Below are positions 49,074-58,660 of a stretch of DNA of 64,000 nt, piece after piece (the first letter of the stretch is position 1; each line of letters begins with the position of its first letter). The notes under the pieces were generated by a model. That model worked only from the letters and a program-made list of their open reading frames with translations. It searched no databases and was not told the DNA's origin. The DNA is from a virus: positions 1 through 64,000 of the IMG/VR virus record IMGVR_UViG_3300008262_000188. One strand, 5' to 3'. The position numbers were made by a program, and so were the translations under genes.

Positions 49074-50069
49074 ATGTTAGAATGTATAAAAGAAAATAAC
49101 GTAAACGTAGACACTAATATAGTTGATGTAACCTTAATATGTGTGATATGGAATGAATTGTTATTGCTGCCGTTTTTTATACAGTACTACAAAACCCTAG
49201 GAGTAACTCACTTCATTTTTATTGACAACAATTCAAACGATGGTACTATTGAGTATTTAAAGAATCGGAATGACTTAAATCTAGAATTGTATTCTTGTAG
49301 CGACTCATATTCGAAGGCCAATTATGGAATTGCTTGGGTAAACGAAATTCTTAATTTAAAAATGCACAATAAATGGTGCTTGGTCGTAGATATAGATGAA
49401 ATTTTAGTTCTTCCGAGTAGTAGTACTACAGTACAAGATTCAGTATTACAAATGGAAAACCAAAAAACTAATATTGCACAAACTTGTCTCGTCGACTTTT
49501 ATCCCAAGAGGTTTGATGGAGTTGCATATTCGACCGGAACTTCTTTTTTTGAACATTCATGTTATTTTCACAAGTTTACTGAAAAAACGATATACTCTAA
49601 AGCAGCACCCGACAACTCTTATGAAATAAAAGGCGGTTTGAGACACGTTATTTTAAATGGTAACAAAAAACCTAATTCCAGCTCAGTCTGCTTAACCAAA
49701 AAAAGTTTTTTTAAATATGATTTTTACGATACTCATAATCTTTCTGTGGGGATGCATTGGATATTACCAAAAGATTTTACTTGTTGGTGGCCTCCTGAAA
49801 TTGCATACTCCAACTGGACGGAATCAAACAGACATTTAAATATAACCCAACAACATTTTATATTAGCACATTTTAAATATTTAAAACCTGATATTAAGCA
49901 AGTATTCCAAGAAAGAATTTATAGAAATCAAGATTGGAATAATAGTTGCGAATATAAAAGATATTTGAATTATTTATCAGAAAGCTATTACGATGAAGAA
50001 TTGACTGAGATTTTTACTACTATTTGTAATTTATATAAACATACGGTTTATACGATTCAACGTATGTAA
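49074..50069 (+). CDS. GT92/GT2_4-like glycosyltransferase
   Basis: 331 residues. VTLICVIWNELLLLPFFIQY, TLGVTHFIFIDNNSNDGTIE and WCLVVDIDEILVLP (D-x-D) are the core of the GT92-like group (PF13704). The C-terminal third holds LAHFKYLKP, common at the end of this family. Follows the sulfotransferase gene by one base. Confidence 0.8.
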   Translation: MLECIKENNVNVDTNIVDVTLICVIWNELLLLPFFIQYYKTLGVTHFIFIDNNSNDGTIEYLKNRNDLNLELYSCSDSYSKANYGIAWVNEILNLKMHNKWCLVVDIDEILVLPSSSTTVQDSVLQMENQKTNIAQTCLVDFYPKRFDGVAYSTGTSFFEHSCYFHKFTEKTIYSKAAPDNSYEIKGGLRHVILNGNKKPNSSSVCLTKKSFFKYDFYDTHNLSVGMHWILPKDFTCWWPPEIAYSNWTESNRHLNITQQHFILAHFKYLKPDIKQVFQERIYRNQDWNNSCEYKRYLNYLSESYYDEELTEIFTTICNLYKHTVYTIQRM

Positions 50070-50086
50070 GTTATGCTATACGTTTA

Positions 50087-50094
50087 AATAAATA
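50087..50094 (+). promoter_or_regulatory. Late promoter-like AATAAATA
   Basis: Ends ten bases before the ATG at 50105. The beta-helix gene may thus be late, unlike its neighbours. Confidence 0.45.
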
Positions 50095-50104
50095 AACACA
50101 TAGT

Positions 50105-52684
50105 ATGTTAAAAAACATTACAAATAAAACTTTTTATATAGACTCAATAAACGGTTGTGACGAAAATGTAGGAACCCACGTTAACTGCCCTTGGAAAACT
50201 TTAAATAAATTAGCTTTATATCACATAAATGATCCACTCGGTCCGGGTGACAAAATTTTACTCAAGTCAGGTTCTGTATTTACTGATACAGTAATGTTTA
50301 AAAACTTGCATGGAACTAAAGATAATCCGATTAAAATAAATTGGTATGATAGCTCTTCATCACAACACTTAAAGAGACCCGTCATACTTCCTTCGCCAGA
50401 TAGACACCAATGCATACAATTCAAAAACTGCAGTTTCATTCATATAGAAAATTTAGAAATAAGGCACGGAAAAATATATTTTACATTTGGTAATTTGATA
50501 AATCAATCAACCCACAATGAATTATTTGGCGGGTTTTTTATCAGCAATGTTTATATGCACAACATATATACAGGAGATTCGTCTAAATCATCAATAGAGT
50601 TTAACGTGCTAGGAAATAATATTAAAATAGAAAATATTAGTATAGAAAATTGTGAATTTGAAGGCATTGCATGTCACGCAATTTTACTAAGAACTTCTCA
50701 AACAATTTATTTGGATAATAATGCTAATATTTTTAAAAATGTTATAATAAAAAACAACCAAATTAGAAATACATCTTCTACAGCAATACTCTTAAACCAT
50801 GTAACACATGGTTTAATCGAACTCAATAAAATAACAAGAGCTGGAAAATTTCTAACATCAGATATTTCAACAAAAGGATCTTCGGGTGTTACAATTGAAA
50901 ATTGTTCAAATGTTAAAATATTAAAAAATGAAATAACTTCATGTTTTGGAGAAATTCGCTCAACAGCCGTTTATTTAAAAAAGAACAACCACTCTATTCA
51001 TGTGAACTACAATATTTGTAGAGACAATGCAGGCGGATTTATTAGTGTGATGGGTGGAAATACTAATATAACAATTGAGTATAATATTTCTTTCAATGAC
51101 GGATGTAGAGCTAAACATATATCTAAAGAAAGTACAGTTGGCAGAACAGTGACGGTATCTGACTTCAATAAATGGTCTTATACTCGATCTGAGAATATTT
51201 ATATCAGCAATATTAATGTAATCTTAAGCAAAAACGTGTTTGTAAACATTTTATCCAACCCTGTCACGTTTGCGTTTTTCGGGAAGCATACAGGAATACA
51301 CGTACGAGAGAATAGTTTATTAACCAATAATACAAAGTTTGTTGAAGTTACAACAAATGATTTAAATGAAGACTTTATTATAAAAGATAATATTTCAAAT
51401 GTTTCATGGAATAGTATTGTACAACAAAATTTTAAGTCGCCTATTACGAGCAACGAATTGAACAATAGCAATAATATTCAAAAATTACAAACCGAAATAA
51501 CTTTTGAAAGCTCGCTTATTGTCTTTTTAGAAATTTTAAAACGCAATGATATATTAGAACACATATTAGACATTTCACAATTATTTGAAAAAACCAACGA
51601 TTATATTAATGTTAAACATAAAACAACAGCAAAAAATAACACCCCAAAGCTATTTTGCATGTTTTGTTATGCTCCTAGAAAAGTTTTAAGCCTAATGGAA
51701 TACCTTGCTGCTAACGATCAAATAGTATTTTTAAACGAACGTTTAGCAAAAGAGTTTAAAACGTCTCGGTGGGAGATAACATCGTGGTTTTCTGATCCGT
51801 CTAGAATCTTACATAATACATTAGCCAGACAACTACTCAAGCTAACTGACGAATCAGAACACAGAGCTTTAATTTCTTTATTACGTTACATCTCTCTAAC
51901 AATAAAAGAAGACAGTATTTTATTATTAGGAGAGCAGTTTGTTATGTCAGGAACAGAAATATTTAATTATTTTTACGATGAAATGAATAATTTTCTTGAA
52001 ATTAACTCTATATTTTTAGTAGACAACTTATATGATGATCTAAAATTTAAAGCAATTAAACGGATAGAAAACTCTTCTATAGAAACAATTAAAAATTTTA
52101 ATATAAATCACTATATACAACATTGTTCTACTCAATTTTTTCCTCAAATAGAAACTTTAGTAGGTTCACTGTATACACAATTAAGTCCTGAGCATTTTTT
52201 CCTAATAGATTTTCAACAGCATATTTTGACGGAAACGTTTAACGCTTTTTGGAAAAGACTATCTCATTTATGTCCAGCCAATTTTAAAAAATTGATTAAG
52301 CGACTTAGCCAGTCTGAAAGTACAACTCAAAGTTTAATTTTCGATGAACGTTGTGCAGATCCAGTATTTTTACAGTATATAGTTAATGATTTAAAGAATA
52401 AATCAACAGAACAACAAAAAATCGAATTGACGGAAATCATCGAGGTTCAAACAAAATACAAAATACAAACAGAAAAACATACCTTAATAAATATTAAGAA
52501 AGAGCTAGCTGATAAGTGTAAAACGCACCTTCTTAATTTAGAACGATTAGGAGAATTCAATTACTTTGGTAACACCTCGGTTTTTTATAAAAAAGCTGAT
52601 AATACAACAGACTACATAAAAACAAATTACTACAAAATTAATTTACATCTATTATCTGAAAGCATAATTACAAGCATATGTTAG
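50105..52684 (+). CDS. Right-handed parallel beta-helix protein (859 aa)
   Basis: The first ~440 residues form a right-handed beta helix: FYIDSINGCDENVGTHVNCP, PWKTLNKLALYHINDPLGPG and KILLKSGSVF are the standard entrance of such proteins, then repeated N-x-I rungs (IKIENISIENCEFEGIACHA, NVIIKNNQIRNTSSTAILLN). Such folds bind or cleave polysaccharides and are common in tailspikes. The C-terminal ~400 residues are helical and unrecognised. No signal peptide. It has its own late box, so a virion-borne depolymerase is possible, as is an island enzyme. Confidence 0.7.
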   Translation: MLKNITNKTFYIDSINGCDENVGTHVNCPWKTLNKLALYHINDPLGPGDKILLKSGSVFTDTVMFKNLHGTKDNPIKINWYDSSSSQHLKRPVILPSPDRHQCIQFKNCSFIHIENLEIRHGKIYFTFGNLINQSTHNELFGGFFISNVYMHNIYTGDSSKSSIEFNVLGNNIKIENISIENCEFEGIACHAILLRTSQTIYLDNNANIFKNVIIKNNQIRNTSSTAILLNHVTHGLIELNKITRAGKFLTSDISTKGSSGVTIENCSNVKILKNEITSCFGEIRSTAVYLKKNNHSIHVNYNICRDNAGGFISVMGGNTNITIEYNISFNDGCRAKHISKESTVGRTVTVSDFNKWSYTRSENIYISNINVILSKNVFVNILSNPVTFAFFGKHTGIHVRENSLLTNNTKFVEVTTNDLNEDFIIKDNISNVSWNSIVQQNFKSPITSNELNNSNNIQKLQTEITFESSLIVFLEILKRNDILEHILDISQLFEKTNDYINVKHKTTAKNNTPKLFCMFCYAPRKVLSLMEYLAANDQIVFLNERLAKEFKTSRWEITSWFSDPSRILHNTLARQLLKLTDESEHRALISLLRYISLTIKEDSILLLGEQFVMSGTEIFNYFYDEMNNFLEINSIFLVDNLYDDLKFKAIKRIENSSIETIKNFNINHYIQHCSTQFFPQIETLVGSLYTQLSPEHFFLIDFQQHILTETFNAFWKRLSHLCPANFKKLIKRLSQSESTTQSLIFDERCADPVFLQYIVNDLKNKSTEQQKIELTEIIEVQTKYKIQTEKHTLINIKKELADKCKTHLLNLERLGEFNYFGNTSVFYKKADNTTDYIKTNYYKINLHLLSESIITSIC

Positions 52685-54360
52685 ATGCAATTTTTATACA
52701 ATCTTGCTCAAAAGAAATCGAAGATGGACGATTAGCACGACTTATCAAAAGCATTTTTAAACACAAAACAAGAATAATAGACATTTGTGTGTTTTTAGAT
52801 AAAGAAAGTTTTAAAGCCAACCTATCATCTTTAATTGGCTTTAGTTCTTTAATACAATTCATTGTCGTTGACGACACAACCGTATTGAATCCAACAACAA
52901 AAGTTTTTCATTTTTTAATAAATTATGAACCAGAAAAGTATAAAAAAATTCTTTTGTTGGAATCTGATTGTGCCATATTTCCAAGATTTGACGAACATCT
53001 TAATCGTGAGATTTTATCCTTAAATAAGTCTGAATGGTTTATTTGTGGTTCAACATACTACGGAAATAAATGGAAAACGGTTGAAAACACCCCACAAGAT
53101 TATTCAAACCACATGAACGGAGTAGCTGTTTATAACAGAAGTAGTAAATTTCTACAGTTATTAAACGAGCTTTTCTTAACTCACAATCTTGAAAACATTC
53201 ACACAAATTATGATTTTGCTTTACATCAAGCAATGAAAGACAGCTATTCATCATATTGTGTTGACAGTAAATCAATATTAAACCTTTCAGATATTGATGA
53301 TTTCAATTTACATCACAAAGACAAAAAAAATGAAGCTGTCGTAATTCACACGAAAAACTTCTATTATACTCATATAGATTTAATTAAAAAACTAAAAACG
53401 CAAAAAAACAACATTAAGCAGAATCTGTCAAATAATTGTCGAAAAGTCCCCGTATTTCTCCATATACCAAAATGCGCAGGAACTTATATAGAAGGAGTAC
53501 TAACTCGAGTAATGACATGGTATGGGTTACAAAACAAATGGAACGAAACGTCTAGCCATTTATGGAATTTTTGTCTTCGTAGAGTGTCGGTTTTAACAAG
53601 AACGGACCAAACTTGCTTAACTTTATTAGTCTATGATTATCAAAACTTATGCGAAGAAAACGAGAAGGTTGAAAGAGTGGATGATTATAGTTCTACTATA
53701 TATCTAGACGATTTACTTGCAAACATACACAGCTTTCGTTTTTTTGTTTTTGCTATTGTAATACAATCACACGGCATTCAGTTTATTTTATCGGGTATAA
53801 TTGAAGCTATTTGTGACAACTGGGGTCTCGATCCTGTTCTTTTTACAACCATGCGAGATTCTTTCACTAAAGCAAAATCAATGTTTTCATATCTCTCAAG
53901 TGCTGCTTCACAGCACGAAACAACACATAAGGCTATAAAATCAGAAACATTCGAGTCATATCTAAGCTCCTTCGAATGTGAAGATAGTTGGTTGATACGA
54001 GAATTGTTGAGATTAAAACCAAGCGAAATTATAACTGAACAACATTATGAAAATACGACACAATATTTAAATTCATTTTTTGTTATAGATAGCACAAAAA
54101 AAACGAATTTAGTATTAACAAAAATATTACAAGAATGTTATGAAATAGATTACAGCAAATTGCCAAATGAGTTTAACGGACAATTAGTTTCGAGAAATGA
54201 AAGCACCAATAAGCCAAAAACGACTTTTAATGATTTAAACGAAGAAGCTAAAGAGTTTTTCTATAATAGAACTATGTACGATCAAAAATTATATGAAAAG
54301 TATTGTTCGAGAACTCTTAATATAGACAACAAACAAAATGAAAATTTACACATATCATGA
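52678..54360 (+). CDS. Glycosyltransferase-sulfotransferase fusion
   Basis: 560 residues. About 1-245: GT-A-like domain (AIFIQSCSKEIEDGRLARLI; KYKKILLLESDCAIFPRFDE with E-S-D-C in the metal position; MNGVAVYNRSSKFLQLLNEL). From about 258: VPVFLHIPKCAGTYIEGVLT, a sulfotransferase 5' loop (P-K-C-A-G-T); DPVLFTTMRDSFTKAKSMFS near 385 resembles the 3' motif with R and S. One protein could add a sugar and sulfate it. It overlaps the beta-helix gene by seven bases and the next by 23. Confidence 0.65.
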   Translation: MLDAIFIQSCSKEIEDGRLARLIKSIFKHKTRIIDICVFLDKESFKANLSSLIGFSSLIQFIVVDDTTVLNPTTKVFHFLINYEPEKYKKILLLESDCAIFPRFDEHLNREILSLNKSEWFICGSTYYGNKWKTVENTPQDYSNHMNGVAVYNRSSKFLQLLNELFLTHNLENIHTNYDFALHQAMKDSYSSYCVDSKSILNLSDIDDFNLHHKDKKNEAVVIHTKNFYYTHIDLIKKLKTQKNNIKQNLSNNCRKVPVFLHIPKCAGTYIEGVLTRVMTWYGLQNKWNETSSHLWNFCLRRVSVLTRTDQTCLTLLVYDYQNLCEENEKVERVDDYSSTIYLDDLLANIHSFRFFVFAIVIQSHGIQFILSGIIEAICDNWGLDPVLFTTMRDSFTKAKSMFSYLSSAASQHETTHKAIKSETFESYLSSFECEDSWLIRELLRLKPSEIITEQHYENTTQYLNSFFVIDSTKKTNLVLTKILQECYEIDYSKLPNEFNGQLVSRNESTNKPKTTFNDLNEEAKEFFYNRTMYDQKLYEKYCSRTLNIDNKQNENLHIS

Positions 54361-55042
54361 AGATCTTAGGTTCGAACATTCAAACAGACTTTTAAAAATA
54401 TGGAAACAAAGTTGGCAACAGAATGGATTTATTCCAATAGTTTTGTCGAGAAAAGATTGTATTGAGCATCCATATTACACAAGCTACTCAAATGAACTTA
54501 GAAAAATTTCAATTGAAATAAGTGGAAAACCTCCAACCGAATATGGATTAGCTTGTTGGCTACGCTGGCTAGCATATTCTACACAAAACGATGAAGAATT
54601 TTACGTAAGTGATTATGACGTTATAAATCATAACTTTTATCCAACAAAACCGCTCGTAGGGTTATATATGTTGGATCACACTTGCCCGTGCATTGCTAGT
54701 GGTAGACCAAAAGATTTTGAGTGGTTGTGCAAAACCTTAATACATACAGTAAATAATAATAAAGATTTTTTTAAAAAAATTTATAAGAACATGCAAGAAA
54801 CTTACTGGTTTAATGATCAAGAATTTTTTCAAATTGTTAACGAGCTGGATCATAACTTAATTAAAATGACTAGAAATAGGGAAACGTTTTTAAGCACTCC
54901 ACTCATGCACGAATTTTGGAAAAAGCCTTTAGTACATTATGGTAGTGCTTTATGTGATTTATATTTACAACGTTTTTTGAAAAAATTTACTCCACAAGCT
55001 CGAGTTAATTTAATCGAAGAATCCTTAAAGAAAAATTCATGA
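54338..55042 (+). CDS. Glycosyltransferase-like protein, tandem paralogue 1
   Basis: 234 residues. MKIYTYHEDLRFEHSNRLLK, GLACWLRWLAYSTQNDEEFY and VSDYDVINHNF: a nucleotide-sugar transferase-like core with D-Y-D in the D-x-D place. Later YWFNDQEFFQIVNELD and MHEFWKKPLVHYGSA. Two related proteins follow directly, overlapping or spaced by two bases. Family not named with certainty. Confidence 0.6.
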   Translation: MKIYTYHEDLRFEHSNRLLKIWKQSWQQNGFIPIVLSRKDCIEHPYYTSYSNELRKISIEISGKPPTEYGLACWLRWLAYSTQNDEEFYVSDYDVINHNFYPTKPLVGLYMLDHTCPCIASGRPKDFEWLCKTLIHTVNNNKDFFKKIYKNMQETYWFNDQEFFQIVNELDHNLIKMTRNRETFLSTPLMHEFWKKPLVHYGSALCDLYLQRFLKKFTPQARVNLIEESLKKNS

Positions 55043-55740
55043 AAGTGTATACATATTTTAACAATATTGGATTTGAACATCAAGACGAATTACTAAGTTT
55101 ATGGAAACTAAGCTGGAGTAATCAAGGATATCAACCAATCGTACTATCTCAAGTTGATGCTGAAAATCATTTATTGTATAATGAGTTTAAATCTAAACTT
55201 TTAGAGTTTCATATACAAATAATGAGCAAACCTCTCAGCGATTACGGCTTAGCTTGTTGGTTGCGTTGGTTGGCTTATGCTACTCAACCTGAAGAAAAAT
55301 TTTACGTTTGTGATTATGATGTTATAAATCATCATTTTCCTATCAGCGAGCCAGATGATCAATTACATTTTTTAAATGGGTGCTGTCCTTGTGCCGCAAG
55401 CGGTACTTCATCTCAATTCGGAAAAATGTGTCAAACGCTTTTAAGTTTTACAGAAGAAAACTTAAAAGACGTTATTAAGATAGTTCAGCAGAACCAATTT
55501 ATTCATTTTCATGATCAGGAATTTTTATTAATTACTCATTTTTTAAACCCGATTTTGTTTAAAAAGACAGAGGAAAGGACAAAGAGATTCGGATTTCCAG
55601 GAGAAGGCATTTTTTGGGAAAAAGAACTAGTTCACTATTCTACTGCTTCATGCCGTTCTTATTGCCAGCAACAAAACATTAACTACAACAGACATGTTAG
55701 ATGTGAAATTGTTAAACGTTATTTGCAAAAAACCAACTAA
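55039..55740 (+). CDS. Glycosyltransferase-like protein, tandem paralogue 2
   Basis: 233 residues. MKVYTYFNNIGFEHQDELLS, GLACWLRWLAYATQPEEKFY, VCDYDVINHHF, and IHFHDQEFLLITHFLN align with paralogue 1 over the whole length. The Cys-rich bit NGCCPCAASGTSSQF parallels DHTCPCIASGRPKDF in copy 1. Overlaps copy 1 by four bases. A tandem duplication with clear divergence. Confidence 0.6.
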   Translation: MKVYTYFNNIGFEHQDELLSLWKLSWSNQGYQPIVLSQVDAENHLLYNEFKSKLLEFHIQIMSKPLSDYGLACWLRWLAYATQPEEKFYVCDYDVINHHFPISEPDDQLHFLNGCCPCAASGTSSQFGKMCQTLLSFTEENLKDVIKIVQQNQFIHFHDQEFLLITHFLNPILFKKTEERTKRFGFPGEGIFWEKELVHYSTASCRSYCQQQNINYNRHVRCEIVKRYLQKTN

Positions 55741-55742
55741 AC

Positions 55743-56507
55743 ATGCGTATTTGTACATATTATGAGGACATACGTTTTGATCAACAAGATCAACTTTTAG
55801 AAATATGGAAAACAAGCTGGGAAAATCAAGGCTTTACAACGTTAGTTCTAAATTTAGAACATGCAATTCAATGCTCATATTATAATAATTTTTTTAGTAA
55901 TATTGATCAGTTGTATATAAAAATTACTAAGCAGTCATTAAAAAAATATGGTAAATCTTGTTATTCGAGATGGTTAGCATATGCTAGTTTAAATACGGAA
56001 GAGCCATTCTTAGTTTCAGACTATGATGTTATAAATTATAACTTCTCAGTAAATGATGCAAGAAACCAAATTACCAATAAATTAACATTTTTAGATCGAT
56101 ATTGTCCTTGCTTGGCGATAGGAACTTCAGAGCAGTACTTAAATTTTACAAAGCAAATTATTAATTTTTCTGAAGAATTTGCTGAACCGTTAACTTATTA
56201 TTACCAACAATATAACTTACAAACGTTCCATGATCAAGATTTTTTGTGGTTGATTCATAAAATTCAGCCTTTTTTTAATTCTGTTAATGAAAACGGATGG
56301 TTGGCAACTCCTCTTAATGTCACCATACCAAAAGAAAGTAAAGTATATCTTTATAATGGTGAACAACAAAATCATCAATTATATCATATATCAAATGATA
56401 GCGTAATTAATTTAAAAACAACAAATTCTAACTTAAATTTGATTTGCAATGGAGTTCTCAAACAACGTATTGCTAAAAATATCTTAACGACAAAAAACGC
56501 AAAATAA
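55743..56507 (+). CDS. Glycosyltransferase-like protein, tandem paralogue 3
   Basis: 254 residues. MRICTYYEDIRFDQQDQLLE, KYGKSCYSRWLAYASLNTEE, VSDYDVINYNF, DRYCPCLAIGTSEQY and TFHDQDFLWLIHKIQ keep the family pattern, but the central LACWLRW has become KSCYSRW, and the C-terminus is extended. The most divergent copy and the last gene of the rightward operon. Confidence 0.58.
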   Translation: MRICTYYEDIRFDQQDQLLEIWKTSWENQGFTTLVLNLEHAIQCSYYNNFFSNIDQLYIKITKQSLKKYGKSCYSRWLAYASLNTEEPFLVSDYDVINYNFSVNDARNQITNKLTFLDRYCPCLAIGTSEQYLNFTKQIINFSEEFAEPLTYYYQQYNLQTFHDQDFLWLIHKIQPFFNSVNENGWLATPLNVTIPKESKVYLYNGEQQNHQLYHISNDSVINLKTTNSNLNLICNGVLKQRIAKNILTTKNAK

Positions 56508-56510
56508 AAT

Positions 56511-56540
56511 TATTGACTTTTAAATGTTTTCGACGAATAT
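56511..56540 (+). repeat. 30-bp direct repeat, copy A
   Basis: Matches 58361-58390 at 29 of 30 positions. It contains TTGACT (56513-56518) facing right, but the next rightward gene is 1.8 kb away behind two leftward genes. Confidence 0.85.
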
Positions 56541-56563
56541 GATGTTAATTATTAAACAGTATT

Positions 56564-57256
56564 TTATGATGGACTTTGATGGTAAAAATGGCGATGTCCA
56601 TTGGGATCCTTATATACTTCGAAAAAATTTGTGTCGTTATACAGAATCCATCTTTCATATAAAAACCGCACATTAGTTTCAGAAAGGTTTAAATGAGACA
56701 TGTTCAGACTAGGCAATGTTCTCACATGGGATGCTTTTGTCCAAAAAAAATTTCCTGCAAAATGTTTTTTGTGTGGAGGAAAAACATTAGGATAAAAATT
56801 ATTATCAGGTCCTGCATCGTGTAGATAACATCCGAGCACATCATACCTTTTTAAAAGAGATATACACTCATTATAGTTTGTTATTAAATGTTTTTGAAGC
56901 ATTTGTCTCCATTGTTGAACAAAAATATTGTCTTTATGACAAACTCCCTTTACGTGAAAATAAAAAATATTATAATCTTTATTAGTTTCAGCAGCATCGT
57001 TTTGCATTAGCACAAAAGAAGGACGCTCATACAATAGTAAGTCGTTGCTATAAAAATATAAATTGAATTTTTTATGAGTTTCCAGTAAAAAATTAATATT
57101 TTTTCTATCTTTACCTAAAAATGATATTTTTATTTCTTTTGCTAAGTCAAATAACCCGGTCTCTACCAATAAAGCTTTTTGCTCTAAAACAATATCTTTC
57201 CAATGGTTAATTTCAGCAATTTGCCAATATATATATATATATATTTCCGGTTGCAT
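56564..57256 (-). CDS. Glycosyltransferase-like protein (HFAGNFFW family)
   Basis: 230 residues. FYFHVKGVCHK, DVLGCYLHDAGPDNNFYPNV and KKHFAGNFFWTKASHVRTLP follow a pattern seen in phage and bacterial glycan-cluster proteins of glycosyltransferase type (..HFsGNfWWa.asyi..LP). Reads left from 57256, six bases downstream of the GT61-like gene. Lies inside the 30-bp repeat pair. Confidence 0.6.
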   Translation of the reverse strand: MQPEIYIYIYWQIAEINHWKDIVLEQKALLVETGLFDLAKEIKISFLGKDRKNINFLLETHKKFNLYFYSNDLLLYERPSFVLMQNDAAETNKDYNIFYFHVKGVCHKDNIFVQQWRQMLQKHLITNYNECISLLKRYDVLGCYLHDAGPDNNFYPNVFPPHKKHFAGNFFWTKASHVRTLPSLNMSHLNLSETNVRFLYERWILYNDTNFFEVYKDPNGHRHFYHQSPS

Positions 57257-57262
57257 ATTAAT

Positions 57263-58312
57263 TTATATACTAAGACATTTTAAAAATTCCTGTAAATTGC
57301 ATATTTCAATTGAAGTACATGAATTAGTTGATTCTTTATTAAAAGGTATTAAAAAATATTTGAACAAATCGTTCGGCAAATGTCCATATAGCATATTATA
57401 GTGCTTTATAAACGATCCTGCATAAATTATATTTTCAGTGCCACTTGTAAATTCACATATACTGCAATTGTTTTTAGGATTTAAATATATAATATTAGCC
57501 ATTGCACTACCATGAGGTCCGATTACCACTGTTGCCTCACTAAACAGTTTTAGTTGGTTTAAGTGACTCATCGTTTTTCCATTTTCTTCTCCGTTAAAAA
57601 GTGTAAAAATTAAGTTATTTTGAACACAAAACTGCTTCAACAATAAAATTATTTCAGCTTCATTAGCTGGTTCCATTTTTCTGGCATGAGTAACATCTTT
57701 ACTGTTTCTGGAACAATATATTAAGCGGTTTGAGATAACGGTTTTGTATTGTTTTTCAATAACATTATCGATTTGCGCTTTCAGCATTTTAATTTTGTTT
57801 TTGTCTCTGTAATGAAATGACTCGTGATTTTCAACAATTATTTCGTTTGCAAAAATTTGTAATTCTGTATTGTTCAATAGTACCACTTTGCTGAATTTAA
57901 TTTGAAATAATGATACCAACGAATTTAAAACCGGACTAGAACACACGTACACAACATCACAATCCGTATTTGCTTCTTCATATATTATTTTAGGAATCAC
58001 GTCATGTAAACAGTGACCATAGTTTTCACCCCAAGGTACATTTAAAATTTTAACTTTTGAAAAGGTTAAAATGTTTTCGTTTTTGTTTTGTAAAAAATAA
58101 TAATAATTACCAGAGGTCACTTCTAATCCATAGATTCCTTGAACACTTATATTTTGTTGAGTTTTTATAATGAAAGGAGAAGGAGAGATACTATGTCCTT
58201 TTGAAAAATTTTTAATGATATTAATATGCTTATCACTTATTGGAAACTTTGAAATATCTTCACAAGGATATTGAAATTCTTTATCGGATTGCACTTGGCT
58301 GATGATTTTCAT
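57263..58312 (-). CDS. GT61-family glycosyltransferase
   Basis: 349 residues. ILNVPWGENYGHCLHDVIPK near 88-107 (the N-Y/W-G-H...D..P motif) and VVIGPHGSAMANIIYLNP near 265 (G-x-H-G-S/A) with CEFTSG after it are the GT61 hallmarks. RLIYCSRNSKDVTHARKMEP supplies the R..R nucleotide contacts. Together with the 56564 gene it forms a two-gene leftward cassette between the 30-bp direct repeats. Confidence 0.8.
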   Translation of the reverse strand: MKIISQVQSDKEFQYPCEDISKFPISDKHINIIKNFSKGHSISPSPFIIKTQQNISVQGIYGLEVTSGNYYYFLQNKNENILTFSKVKILNVPWGENYGHCLHDVIPKIIYEEANTDCDVVYVCSSPVLNSLVSLFQIKFSKVVLLNNTELQIFANEIIVENHESFHYRDKNKIKMLKAQIDNVIEKQYKTVISNRLIYCSRNSKDVTHARKMEPANEAEIILLLKQFCVQNNLIFTLFNGEENGKTMSHLNQLKLFSEATVVIGPHGSAMANIIYLNPKNNCSICEFTSGTENIIYAGSFIKHYNMLYGHLPNDLFKYFLIPFNKESTNSCTSIEICNLQEFLKCLSI

Positions 58313-58360
58313 AGTTATTTGTATTTATCATTATTCATAAAATATAAAATATTTTAACTC

Positions 58361-58390
58361 TATTGACTTTTAACTGTTTTCGACGAATAT
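58361..58390 (+). repeat. 30-bp direct repeat, copy B
   Basis: Partner of 56511-56540; here it is the apparent promoter region of the 58397 gene. Confidence 0.85.
58363..58368 (+). promoter_or_regulatory. TTGACT -35-like box
   Basis: 34 bases before the ATG at 58397, heading the thyX gene pair. Confidence 0.55.
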
Positions 58391-58396
58391 CGTGAA

Positions 58397-58660
58397 ATGA
58401 GTAATAAATTTGATAAATTTCTCAAAAAGGCTTTAGATAAAATGTTTACATATGTAGGGTTTAAGTGTTTTAATGAAGATTTTACTAGGAACTCTGAAGA
58501 TTGGTACAATCAAAAAACCTGGACTGAAGCTCAATCAGAAGACTTTAAAAAATGGTTTATTACTGAAGCTAAAAAAGATTTAAAGTTCAACAAAACCATG
58601 ATTGAAAGAGAATATGAATGGTTTAATTTAAAATGGGGATGGAAAGTTCTTAATTCTTAA
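58397..58660 (+). CDS. Conserved small phage protein upstream of thyX (87 aa)
   Basis: MSNKFDKFLKKALDKMFTYV, WTEAQSEDFKKWFITEAKK and EYEWFNLKWGWKVL form a pattern I recognise from other phage genomes as a small conserved protein of unknown function. Helical, aromatic-rich. Its stop is immediately followed by the thyX ATG. Confidence 0.6.
   Translation: MSNKFDKFLKKALDKMFTYVGFKCFNEDFTRNSEDWYNQKTWTEAQSEDFKKWFITEAKKDLKFNKTMIEREYEWFNLKWGWKVLNS

Noticed and set aside
56540-56677. 45-codon rightward frame after the left 30-bp repeat
   Set aside because: It lies antisense inside the 56564 gene and has no family features; the repeat is better explained by cassette insertion.
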